A stretch of 64,000 nt of DNA, from NCBI RefSeq assembly GCF_008692605.1, contig NZ_LFCT01000007.1:1-64000 (forward strand), read 5' to 3'. The notes beneath the pieces were generated by a model, which was not told the origin of the DNA, did no database searches, and was given only the letters and a program-made list of their open reading frames with translations. The first letter of the stretch is position 1, and every line of letters begins with the position of its first letter. The position numbers and the translations under genes were made by a program. This document shows positions 57,629-64,000 of the stretch, piece by piece. This stretch comes from Sphingobium estronivorans. GTDB taxonomy: Bacteria; Pseudomonadota; Alphaproteobacteria; Sphingomonadales; Sphingomonadaceae.

Positions 57629-58564
57629 ATGAGGGCATTTCTTTTTCCGGGACAGGGCAGCCAGTCGGTCGGCATGGGCAAGGCGCTGGCCGAGGCGAGC
57701 CCGGCAGCGAAGGAACTGTTTCAGGAGGTCGATGACGCTCTGTCGCAGCATTTGTTCCGCATCATGGTGGAGGGGCCGGAGAGCGACCTGACGCTGACCG
57801 AAAATGCGCAGCCCGCGATCATGGCGAATGCGCTGGCGACGCTGCGGGTGATGCAGAAGGAGGGCGGTTTTTCGCTTGGCGAGAAGGGCGATTTCGTCGC
57901 CGGGCACTCGTTGGGCGAATATAGCGCGCTCTGCGCGGCGGACGCTTTCGACATCGGGACGACCGCGAAGCTGCTGAAGCTGCGCGGGCAGGCGATGCAG
58001 GCGGCCGTGCCGGTGGGCGAGGGCGCTATGGCGGCGCTGTTGGGTGCTGACATTGAGAAGGCGCAGGCGTTGGCCGAAGCGGCGGCCGAGGGCGAGGTCT
58101 GCACCGTCGCCAATGACAACGACCCGACGCAGGTGGTGATTTCCGGGCATCGCGGCGCCATCGAGCGCGCGGTGGCGCTGGTGAAGGACCATGGCATCAA
58201 GCGCGGCGTGCTGCTGCCGGTGTCGGCGCCCTTCCATTGCCCGCTGATGCAGCCCGCGGCCGAAGCGATGGCGGAGGCTTTGGGCCAGGCGGCGATCAAG
58301 ACGCCGCTGTTGCCGGTCTACGCCAATGTGCTGGCGAGCGCGATTGCCGACCCGGAGGAGATCAAGCTGCGGCTGGTGGAGCAGGTGACGGGCCGGGTGC
58401 GCTGGCGCGAATCCGTGGCCGCCATGTGGGACGCGGGCGTGACCGAATTCATCGAATTGGGCGGCAAGGTCGTCGGCCCGATGGTCAAGCGCATCGCGCC
58501 CGACGCCACCGTGCGCAGCATCGTAACGATGGACGATATCGAGGCGGCGCTGGCCGCTTTCTGA
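57629..58564 (+). CDS. fabD: Malonyl-CoA:ACP transacylase
   Basis: FabD loads malonate from CoA onto ACP for fatty-acid elongation. It starts with FLFPGQGSQSVGMGK and has the active serine Ser94 in AGHSLGEYSALCAA, and the catalytic histidine in SAPFHCPLM. It has 311 residues. Of two adjacent ATG codons, 57629 is chosen (AAGGTGG at a good distance, RAFLFPGQG N-terminus). It begins the fabD-fabG-acpP-fabF block. Confidence 0.96.
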   Translation: MRAFLFPGQGSQSVGMGKALAEASPAAKELFQEVDDALSQHLFRIMVEGPESDLTLTENAQPAIMANALATLRVMQKEGGFSLGEKGDFVAGHSLGEYSALCAADAFDIGTTAKLLKLRGQAMQAAVPVGEGAMAALLGADIEKAQALAEAAAEGEVCTVANDNDPTQVVISGHRGAIERAVALVKDHGIKRGVLLPVSAPFHCPLMQPAAEAMAEALGQAAIKTPLLPVYANVLASAIADPEEIKLRLVEQVTGRVRWRESVAAMWDAGVTEFIELGGKVVGPMVKRIAPDATVRSIVTMDDIEAALAAF

Positions 58565-58584
58565 CCGAATAAGGATGAAGTGAC

Positions 58585-59325
58585 ATGTTCGATCTGACAG
58601 GCATGACCGCGCTGGTGACGGGCGCTTCGGGGGGCATTGGTTCCGCCATTGCGAAGGCTCTTGCAGCGCAGGGCGCTACGCTCGCCCTTTCGGGGAGCAA
58701 TGAGGAGAAACTGAAGGCGTTTGCCGCCGAACTGGGCGGGGATCACAAGATTCTGGTCTGCAACCTTTCCGATCCGGCGGCGGTCGACGGGCTGGTCGGG
58801 CAGGCGGTGGAAGCGCTTGGCGGGAAGATCGACATTCTCGTCAACAATGCCGGCATCACCCGCGACAACCTGATCCTGCGCATGAAGGATGAGGAATGGT
58901 CGGATGTGATCTCCGTGAATCTGGAGGCCGCTTTCCGGCTGGCCCGCGCGGCCGCCAAGCCGATGATGAAGGCGCGCTTCGGCCGCATCATCTCCATCAC
59001 CTCGGTCGTCGGCGTCACCGGCAATCCGGGGCAGGCCAATTATGCGGCGTCCAAGGCCGGCATCATCGGCATGTCCAAGTCGCTGGGCCAGGAATTGGCG
59101 AGCCGTGGGATCACCGTGAACTGCGTGGCGCCCGGCTTCATCCGGTCGGCCATGACCGATGCGCTGAACGATGCGCAAAAGGGCGCGATCCTCACCAAGA
59201 TCCCGGCGGGCGACCTGGGCGCGGGTGAGGATATCGGCGCGGCCGTCGTGTATCTTGCGAGCAAGGAAGCCGGTTATGTCACCGGCCAGACGCTGCACGT
59301 CAATGGCGGCATGGCGATGATCTGA
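58585..59325 (+). CDS. fabG: 3-oxoacyl-ACP reductase
   Basis: FabG is the NADPH-dependent short-chain reductase of the fatty-acid cycle. The cofactor motif TGASGGIG is at about residues 12-19, and the catalytic Ser-Tyr-Lys is visible in ISITSVVG and NYAASKAG. NNAGITRDNL is also typical. It has 246 residues. It follows fabD by 20 bases and is followed by a terminator-like hairpin before acpP. Confidence 0.96.
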   Translation: MFDLTGMTALVTGASGGIGSAIAKALAAQGATLALSGSNEEKLKAFAAELGGDHKILVCNLSDPAAVDGLVGQAVEALGGKIDILVNNAGITRDNLILRMKDEEWSDVISVNLEAAFRLARAAAKPMMKARFGRIISITSVVGVTGNPGQANYAASKAGIIGMSKSLGQELASRGITVNCVAPGFIRSAMTDALNDAQKGAILTKIPAGDLGAGEDIGAAVVYLASKEAGYVTGQTLHVNGGMAMI

Positions 59326-59330
59326 TTTGT

Positions 59331-59370
59331 TCGGGCGTGATGGATTATTCCTTCGCGCCCGAAAATTTTG
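59331..59370 (+). terminator. Terminator-like hairpin after fabG
   Basis: TCGGGCG (59331-59337) pairs with CGCCCGA (59356-59362) with an 18-base loop and is followed by AAATTTT. It sits 6 bases after the fabG stop, separating fabD-fabG from acpP. Confidence 0.55.
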
Positions 59371-59453
59371 GGCATTTGCAAAGTCGCCGCCTTGTGCCAT
59401 CGGAGCAGCAGGAGTCGAATGCAGGCGGGCGGGTGTGCGTTTCCCGATTGTCT

Positions 59454-59486
59454 CTTGCCTCTTGCCTCTGTAGGGGCTTGCCTCTA
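59454..59486. repeat. Short direct repeats in the fabG-acpP gap
   Basis: The octamer TTGCCTCT occurs three times, at 59455, 59462 and 59478. The rest of this 219-base gap has no gene; it should contain the acpP promoter and the RBS AAAAAGGACC just before its start. Confidence 0.5.
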
Positions 59487-59544
59487 GGGCATGCCTTAAC
59501 AAATATTCAGAACCATCAACGATACCCAGTAAAAAGGACCACTC

Positions 59545-59778
59545 ATGAGTGAGACCGCGGATCGCGTAAAGAAAATCGTCGTCGAGCATCTGGGCGTCGA
59601 AGCCGAGAAGGTGACCGAGGACGCAAGCTTCATCGACGATCTGGGCGCTGACAGCCTGGACATCGTTGAACTGGTGATGGCGTTCGAAGAAGAATTCGGC
59701 GTCGAAATCCCCGACGATGCGGCTGAGAAGATCGCCACCGTCAAGGATGCCATCGATTATATCGACAGCAAGCAGTAA
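59545..59778 (+). CDS. acpP: Acyl carrier protein
   Basis: ACP carries growing acyl chains on a phosphopantetheine arm attached to Ser37 in [15 protein letters not shown]. It is 77 residues and strongly acidic. A strong AAAAAGGA ribosome-binding site precedes the ATG. It is flanked by hairpins on both sides, consistent with a separate, strong transcript, as expected for such an abundant protein. Confidence 0.98.
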   Translation: MSETADRVKKIVVEHLGVEAEKVTEDASFIDDLGADSLDIVELVMAFEEEFGVEIPDDAAEKIATVKDAIDYIDSKQ

Positions 59779-59831
59779 GAGCGTCTGGCGACCCGCCTTC
59801 CGGGGCTGGGGTCGCTGCGTTTGAAGGAAAT

Positions 59832-59874
59832 GGCTCCTCCTGTCCGGCAAAACCGGGTCTTGGGGAGCCTTTTC
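59832..59874 (+). terminator. Terminator-like hairpin after acpP
   Basis: GGCTCC (59832-59837) pairs with GGAGCC (59864-59869), with an inner CCGG/CCGG stem around CAAAA, followed by TTTTC. It lies about 55 bases after acpP and 80 before fabF. Confidence 0.6.
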
Positions 59875-59954
59875 GTATCTGGCTGCCCGTTCACAAGCGC
59901 CTTTGTTGCGGTTAAAGGACGGGCCAAGCCAATGAAGAATTTCGGAGCAAGGAT

Positions 59955-61214
59955 ATGCGTCGCGTCGTCGTAACCGGCCTCGGCATGGTCACCCCGCTGG
60001 GCGGGAATGTCGAAACCACCTGGAAAAACATCATCGCGTCCAGATCCGGCGCGGCGACGATCGCGCGGTTCGACGCCAGCGAATATAAGTGCCGCATCGC
60101 CTGCGAGGTGAAGCCGGCGGATCATGAATATGGTTTCGACGCCAACAAGGAAGTCGACCACAAGATCCAGCGTCAGGTCGATCCGTTCATCGTCTTCGGC
60201 ATTGCCGCCGCCAGCGAGGCTCTGCAGGACGCGGGCCTGACCGACATGAGCGAGGAAGAGCGGCTGCGCGCTGGTTGCTCCATCGGTTCGGGCATTGGCG
60301 GTCTGCCAGGCATCGAAAGCGAATCGCTGGTGCTGGCGAACAAGGGGCCGGGCCGCGTGTCGCCGCACTTCGTCCACGGTCGTCTCATCAACCTGATTTC
60401 GGGTCAGGTTTCGATCAAATATGGCCTGATGGGGCCGAACCATGCGGTGGTGACCGCCTGTTCCACAGGCGCGCACTCCATCGGCGACGCCGCGCGGATG
60501 ATCGCGATGGATGATGCCGACGTGATGCTGGCCGGTGGCGCGGAAAGCGCGATCTGCCCGATCGGCATTGCCGGATTCGCCCAGGCTCGCGCGCTGTCGA
60601 CCGGCTTCAACGACACGCCGGAAAAAGCTTCGCGGCCCTACGACATCAACCGTGACGGCTTCGTCATGGGCGAGGGTGCGGGCGTGGTCGTGCTCGAGGA
60701 ATATGAGCATGCCAAGAAGCGCGGCGCGAAAATCTATGCCGAAGTGATCGGTTACGGCCTGTCGGGCGACGCCTATCACGTCACCGCTCCGCATCCGGAG
60801 GGCAATGGCGGCTATCGTTCGATGGAAATGGCGCTCCGCAAGTCGGGCTTGTCGTTGGCTGACATCGACTATGTGAACGCGCACGGCACCTCGACCCCGC
60901 TTGGCGACGAGTTGGAGCTGGGCGCGGTGAAGCGGTTGTTCGGCGAACATTTGAACACCATGTCGATGAGCTCGACCAAGTCCGCCATCGGCCATCTTCT
61001 GGGCGGCGCGGGCGCGGTGGAGAGCATCTTCTGCATTCTCGCCATGCGCGACCAGATCGTGCCGCCGACGCTGAACCTCGACGAACCGAGCGAAAGCTGC
61101 AAGGGCGTCGACCTGGTTCCGCATGTCGCCAAGGAGCGCAAGGTGCGCGCGGTGCTGAACAACTCGTTCGGTTTCGGCGGCACGAATGCCTCGCTCATCA
61201 TGAAGGCGATCTGA
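59955..61214 (+). CDS. fabF: Beta-ketoacyl-ACP synthase II
   Basis: FabF elongates acyl-ACP by condensation with malonyl-ACP. Catalytic Cys169 is in VVTACSTGAHSIG, and the two histidines are in NAHGTSTPLGD and KSAIGHLLGGAGAVES. It has 419 residues, with the C-terminal NNSFGFGGTNASL. mltG follows after 10 bases, a pairing common in alphaproteobacteria. Confidence 0.97.
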   Translation: MRRVVVTGLGMVTPLGGNVETTWKNIIASRSGAATIARFDASEYKCRIACEVKPADHEYGFDANKEVDHKIQRQVDPFIVFGIAAASEALQDAGLTDMSEEERLRAGCSIGSGIGGLPGIESESLVLANKGPGRVSPHFVHGRLINLISGQVSIKYGLMGPNHAVVTACSTGAHSIGDAARMIAMDDADVMLAGGAESAICPIGIAGFAQARALSTGFNDTPEKASRPYDINRDGFVMGEGAGVVVLEEYEHAKKRGAKIYAEVIGYGLSGDAYHVTAPHPEGNGGYRSMEMALRKSGLSLADIDYVNAHGTSTPLGDELELGAVKRLFGEHLNTMSMSSTKSAIGHLLGGAGAVESIFCILAMRDQIVPPTLNLDEPSESCKGVDLVPHVAKERKVRAVLNNSFGFGGTNASLIMKAI

Positions 61215-61224
61215 GACAACTCCC

Positions 61225-62196
61225 ATGCGGCGGCTCGGCTGTAGCATCCTGCTCATCGGTCTGGCCGTCGCGGCCTTTGTCGCGTTCCGTTTCGTCCATG
61301 GCTGGACGGAGGCGGGGCCGGCGACATCGGATGTGACGATCGTGGTGCCCGATGGCGCGACGATTGCGGACGCGGCGGTGCTGCTCAAGCAGAAGGGCAT
61401 TGTGCGGTCGGCCGATGCCTTCCTGACCCGCGCCAAGGTCTTCGGGCGAGGCAAGTCGATCAAGGCGGGCGAGTTCCTGATTCCCAAGGGCGCCAGCAAC
61501 AGCGACATTTTCAGCATATTGCAGGGCGGCAAAACGCTGACCCGGCTCATCACCATACCGGAGGGCATGCCCTCTATCCTGGTTTATGAGCGGCTGAAGG
61601 CGAATGAGGAACTGACCGGCGACATCGCGGTGCCCGAAGAAGGCAGCGTGCTGCCCGACAGCTATGCCTTCGACAAGGGCGAAAGCCGGGCCGTGGTGCT
61701 GAAGCGGATGCAGTCCGCGATGGACAGGGCGCTGGCGACGCTGTGGGCCGAGCGGGCGCCCGATACGGTGGCCAAATCCCCCAGGGAAGCGATCATCCTT
61801 GCCAGCATTGTTGAGAAGGAAACCGGCGTCCCGTCGGAGCGGCCGATGGTGGCGGGGGTTTATGGCAACCGTCTGAAGACACGCATGATGTTGCAGGCGG
61901 ACCCGACGATCATCTACCCGATCACCAGGGGCAAGCCTCTGGGACGGCGGATCAAGAGATCGGAGATCGCGGCGGTCAACGATTATAATACCTATGCGAT
62001 GACTGGCCTGCCCAAAGGGCCGATCGCCAATCCGGGGCGGCTGTCGATCCTGGCGGTGCTGCATCCGGCGGAGACCAAGGCGCTCTATTTCGTCGCGGAC
62101 GGGAAGGGCGGGCATATCTTTGCCGATACGCTGCAAGAGCATAATGAGAATGTGCGGAAATGGTTTGAAATCCGCCGGGCCAGAGGTGAGCTTTAG
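61225..62196 (+). CDS. mltG: Endolytic murein transglycosylase MltG
   Basis: MltG is an inner-membrane lytic transglycosylase thought to end nascent glycan strands. A single N-terminal helix (CSILLIGLAVAAFVAF) anchors it, a LysM-like region follows (ATIADAAVLLKQKGIV), and the YceG domain contains ILASIVEKETG with the catalytic glutamate near residue 197 and the later YNTYAMTGLPKGPIANPG. It has 323 residues. It is probably co-transcribed with fabF. Confidence 0.94.
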   Translation: MRRLGCSILLIGLAVAAFVAFRFVHGWTEAGPATSDVTIVVPDGATIADAAVLLKQKGIVRSADAFLTRAKVFGRGKSIKAGEFLIPKGASNSDIFSILQGGKTLTRLITIPEGMPSILVYERLKANEELTGDIAVPEEGSVLPDSYAFDKGESRAVVLKRMQSAMDRALATLWAERAPDTVAKSPREAIILASIVEKETGVPSERPMVAGVYGNRLKTRMMLQADPTIIYPITRGKPLGRRIKRSEIAAVNDYNTYAMTGLPKGPIANPGRLSILAVLHPAETKALYFVADGKGGHIFADTLQEHNENVRKWFEIRRARGEL

Positions 62197-62289
62197 CCTG
62201 AGTGGACGGGGCAATTTCAGCCTTGTCCTTCAATTTTTCCTTTCCCTTCGTAAAGCAGCGATTGCCAAACCGCCTTTGCGTGCCTAAAT

Positions 62290-62444
62290 GGACGTCAGCA
62301 TCAAGAGTTGGGGAGACGCCCAACGCCAACCTGCCTATCCGGGCAAGGTGGCACTCCCAAAAGGGAGGATGTGGCCGATCCGGCAAACAAGCGGACCCAA
62401 GCCACATCGTCAAGCGTCGCTCCAAAGCCAAGGAATGACGTGAC
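62290..62444 (+). promoter_or_regulatory. Candidate SAM-I/IV-type riboswitch in the metA leader
   Basis: The leader can fold as a multi-helix junction. P1 is GCATC (62298-62302) with GATGT (62368-62372). P2 is GTTGGG (62307-62312) with CCCAAC (62319-62324). P3 is CCTGCC (62330-62335) with GGCAAGG (62342-62348). P4 is CTCCC (62354-62358) with GGGAG (62363-62367). The order and the runs ATCAAGAG, CCAACC and AAGGTGGCA resemble SAM-I/IV aptamers. P1 competes with a perfect 8-bp stem, GATGTGGC (62368-62375) with GCCACATC (62401-62408). A further pairing, CGTCA (62408-62412) with TGACG (62436-62440), would enclose the AAGGA site before the GTG. Assignment is by eye and by its position before metA. 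Confidence 0.6.
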
Positions 62445-63371
62445 GTGCCGATCAAGATAGCCGACGACCTGCCCGCCCGCCGCACGCTGGAGGCCGAGGG
62501 TGTCGTCGTCATGCGCGAAGCCGATGCAGTGCGGCAGGATATTCGCCCCTTGCGGATCGCGCTGCTCAACCTCATGCCCAACAAGATCAGCACCGAGACG
62601 CAGCTCGCCCGGCTGCTGGGGGCGACGCCGTTGCAGGTGGAATTGACGCTGGTCCGGATCAGCGACCATGTGTCGCGCAATACATCCGCCGATCATATGG
62701 CGTCTTTCTATCGTCCGTGGAGCGACGTGCGGGATGAACGGTTCGACGGCTTCATCATCACCGGCGCGCCGGTGGAGCAACTGCCTTTCGAAGCGGTGAG
62801 CTATTGGGAGGAATTGCAGGCGATTCTGGACTGGACGCAGACCCATGTGCACCGCTCGCTGAGCATCTGCTGGGCGGCGCAGGCGGCGCTGCATCATTTC
62901 CACGGCGTGGAGAAACATGCCTTGGGGCAAAAGGCGTTCGGCGTGTTCCGCCATCGGGTCCATTTGCGGTCCTCGCCATGGATGCGGGGTCTCTCCGACG
63001 ATTTCTGCGTGCCGGTGTCGCGCTGGTCGGAGGTGCGGCGGCAGGATATTCCCGAAGGGCGCGGCCTGCAGATTCTGGCGGAGAGCGAAGAGTCGGGCCT
63101 GTGCCTGATCGGCGACCCGGAGCGCGGCTTTCTGCACATGTTCAACCATCTGGAATATGACAGCCGGACGCTGGCGGATGAATATGCGCGCGACGGGGGC
63201 GGGCAGTTCCCTGTCCATTATTTCCCCGATGATGATCCCGCCCAGGCGCCGCAAAATCACTGGCGCAGCCATGCGCATATGCTGTTCGGCAACTGGATCA
63301 ACGAAATGTACCAGACCGCGCCTTTCGATCTGGGCGCGATTGGGCAAGGGCCGGTGTTAAACGCTGCCTAG
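62445..63371 (+). CDS. metA: Homoserine O-acyltransferase MetA (probably acetyl-CoA type)
   Basis: MetA acylates homoserine in the first committed step of methionine synthesis. It has 308 residues, with catalytic Cys142 in [10 protein letters not shown] and His235/Glu237 in FNHLEYD, the same numbering as E. coli MetA. The specificity position 111 is Glu (TGAPVEQL); enzymes with Glu111 prefer acetyl-CoA and those with Gly111 prefer succinyl-CoA, so this is probably an acetyltransferase. The start is GTG 62445, about 10 bases after AAGGA. Expression is probably controlled by the leader RNA. Confidence 0.93.
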   Translation: MPIKIADDLPARRTLEAEGVVVMREADAVRQDIRPLRIALLNLMPNKISTETQLARLLGATPLQVELTLVRISDHVSRNTSADHMASFYRPWSDVRDERFDGFIITGAPVEQLPFEAVSYWEELQAILDWTQTHVHRSLSICWAAQAALHHFHGVEKHALGQKAFGVFRHRVHLRSSPWMRGLSDDFCVPVSRWSEVRRQDIPEGRGLQILAESEESGLCLIGDPERGFLHMFNHLEYDSRTLADEYARDGGGQFPVHYFPDDDPAQAPQNHWRSHAHMLFGNWINEMYQTAPFDLGAIGQGPVLNAA

Positions 63372-63787
63372 TGAAGCAGGCCCCGGACGGTGAGGTTGCG
63401 GGCATAGCGCCACTGGAAGAGGGCGACGATCAGGATCACGGCCGGGAAGATCGCGGCCGTGACGCCCTTCACCACCAGCAGGTCGGTGTGGATGAAGCTG
63501 TAGCCGAACTGCACGATCACGCTGACGATCGAGAGCAGGAACAGGGGTACTGCGGCGCGCTTGCGGAGGAGGAGCAGGATCGCGCCGAGCGTCCCGGCGC
63601 CGACCGCGACGGCATAAGCCGTCCAGGCCCAGCCCGGCATCGCCGCGAAGATGCCGGCGGTATAAGGATCGGTCTTGGCCAACTGGCTGAGGTCGGCGCT
63701 ATATTGCATGATGAAGGCGCCAACCCCCATCATGTTCCAGAATAGCAGGACGATGCCTATACCCCAAAAGGATCGCGGTGCGGTCAT
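63368..63787 (-). CDS. Four-helix membrane protein of unknown function
   Basis: The 139-residue protein has four hydrophobic segments ([61 protein letters not shown], and [17 protein letters not shown]). No motif suggests a function. The ATG at 63787 follows AGGGGAAAA; the frame also opens 6 codons earlier. Its stop and the metA stop are read from the two strands of one CTAG, so the genes converge with no spacer. Confidence 0.72.
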   Translation of the reverse strand: MTAPRSFWGIGIVLLFWNMMGVGAFIMQYSADLSQLAKTDPYTAGIFAAMPGWAWTAYAVAVGAGTLGAILLLLRKRAAVPLFLLSIVSVIVQFGYSFIHTDLLVVKGVTAAIFPAVILIVALFQWRYARNLTVRGLLH

Positions 63788-63892
63788 GGCTGTTTTCCCC
63801 TCCATGGGCGGTCGGTTTATCGGGACCGGTTAGGGCGATCATATCGTTCGCCGCAATTTTGCGAAAGCGGTGCAGGAAAGGGGCGTAAGTAG

Positions 63893-64000
63893 TTGATTGA
63901 GCGAGTTTCAGTACCGCCGATCATTGTGACCGCCTTGATGGGGGCGGCGGACTTCGGCTGGGCCGAGGGGCTGCGGCGCGCTCATTTTCCCGCTGAGCGC
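63893..64000 (+). CDS. 2'-5' RNA ligase-like protein, N-terminal part (cut by window end)
   Basis: An open frame from TTG 63893, after AGGAAAGGGG, runs to the window end and encodes IERVSVPPIIVTALMG, then ADFGWAEGLRRAHFPAER. The alternation of a hydrophobic strand (PIIVTALMG) and a helix with GLRRAHFP matches the start of bacterial 2'-5' RNA ligase/phosphodiesterase-family proteins, whose first HxT/S motif normally follows soon after this point. Only 36 codons are present, so the call is tentative. Confidence 0.55.
   Translation, partial: MIERVSVPPIIVTALMGAADFGWAEGLRRAHFPAER

Noticed and set aside
59454..59486. Repeats between fabG and acpP as a CRISPR or VNTR
   Set aside because: Only three 8-base copies, two of them overlapping, with no spacers of constant length.

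Overview
The window looks like core chromosome of an alphaproteobacterium, most likely Sphingomonadales (Sphingomonadaceae, Sphingobium- or Sphingomonas-like). The grounds are the high GC content, a proton-pumping NADH dehydrogenase operon in the order nuoA-B-C-D-E-F-G-H-I-J-K-L-M-N with separate nuoC and nuoD, the continuation nuoN-birA-coaX-rnj-DUF1467, ATP12 and NDUFAF7-type assembly factors shared with mitochondria, an alpha-type SspB, and an EF-P with a lysine at the modification site. The family assignment is inferred from protein style and gene order. No phage, insertion sequence, CRISPR array, rRNA or tRNA was seen.

Layout. 1-1612 (minus): DUF2842 protein, 5-formyl-THF cyclo-ligase, 6S RNA, ZapA and a small coiled-coil protein. 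1786-7882 (plus): tkt, gap, pgk, class I aldolase and thiE, a lower-glycolysis/pentose-phosphate cluster. 7948-11228: L,D-transpeptidase, M23 peptidase, EF-P, a BIME-like inverted repeat pair and SuhB. 11358-25672: the complete nuo operon, running on with minimal spacing into birA, coaX, RNase J and DUF1467 (to 29082). 29196-32482: an overlapping chain crcB, RluA-type pseudouridine synthase, HAD phosphatase, membrane protein and ATP12. 32577-37458: a TPR-like secreted protein, two more L,D-transpeptidases flanking a lipoprotein, a histone-deacetylase-fold hydrolase and a membrane protein. 37544-41010 (minus): hisB-hisH-hisA-hisF, a PEP-CTERM protein and hisE. 41098-44131 (plus): sspB, fumC, a small basic protein and gmk. 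44156-50285 (minus): NDUFAF7-like methyltransferase, lgt, a GT-C-like membrane protein, a ClC antiporter, and rplI-rpsR-rpsF. 50573-57502: a GntP permease (+), an RcnB-like protein (-) and a MacAB-TolC type efflux operon (-). 57629-62196 (plus): fabD, fabG, acpP, fabF and mltG. 62290-63371: a candidate SAM-I/IV-type riboswitch and metA. 63368-63787 (-): a four-TM protein. The window ends inside a 2'-5' RNA ligase-like gene.

How the genes fit together. The window is rich in housekeeping functions: carbon flow (tkt/gap/pgk/aldolase, fumarase), respiration and its assembly (nuo, the NDUFAF7-like methyltransferase and its conserved target arginine in NuoD, ATP12), envelope building (three L,D-transpeptidases, M23 peptidase, MltG, Lgt, fatty-acid synthesis), translation (S6, S18, L9, EF-P, pseudouridine synthase) and amino-acid synthesis (his, met). 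Many genes are joined by 1-4 bp overlaps (ATGA, GTGA, TAATG), which suggests translational coupling. Several starts are not ATG (TTG for nuoA, nuoB, lgt and fumC; GTG for gap, nuoH, nuoJ, nuoK and metA; CTG inferred for birA).

The most interesting non-coding element is the leader of metA. It folds on paper into a multi-helix SAM-I/IV-like aptamer whose closing stem competes with a perfect 8-bp downstream stem. Other points of interest are a Fur-like site before nuoA, two perfect operator-like palindromes at the two ends of the efflux operon, and a PEP-CTERM gene inside the his operon. No gap between genes exceeds 300 bases; the larger gaps (50286-50572, 59326-59544, 62197-62444) are described in the feature list.
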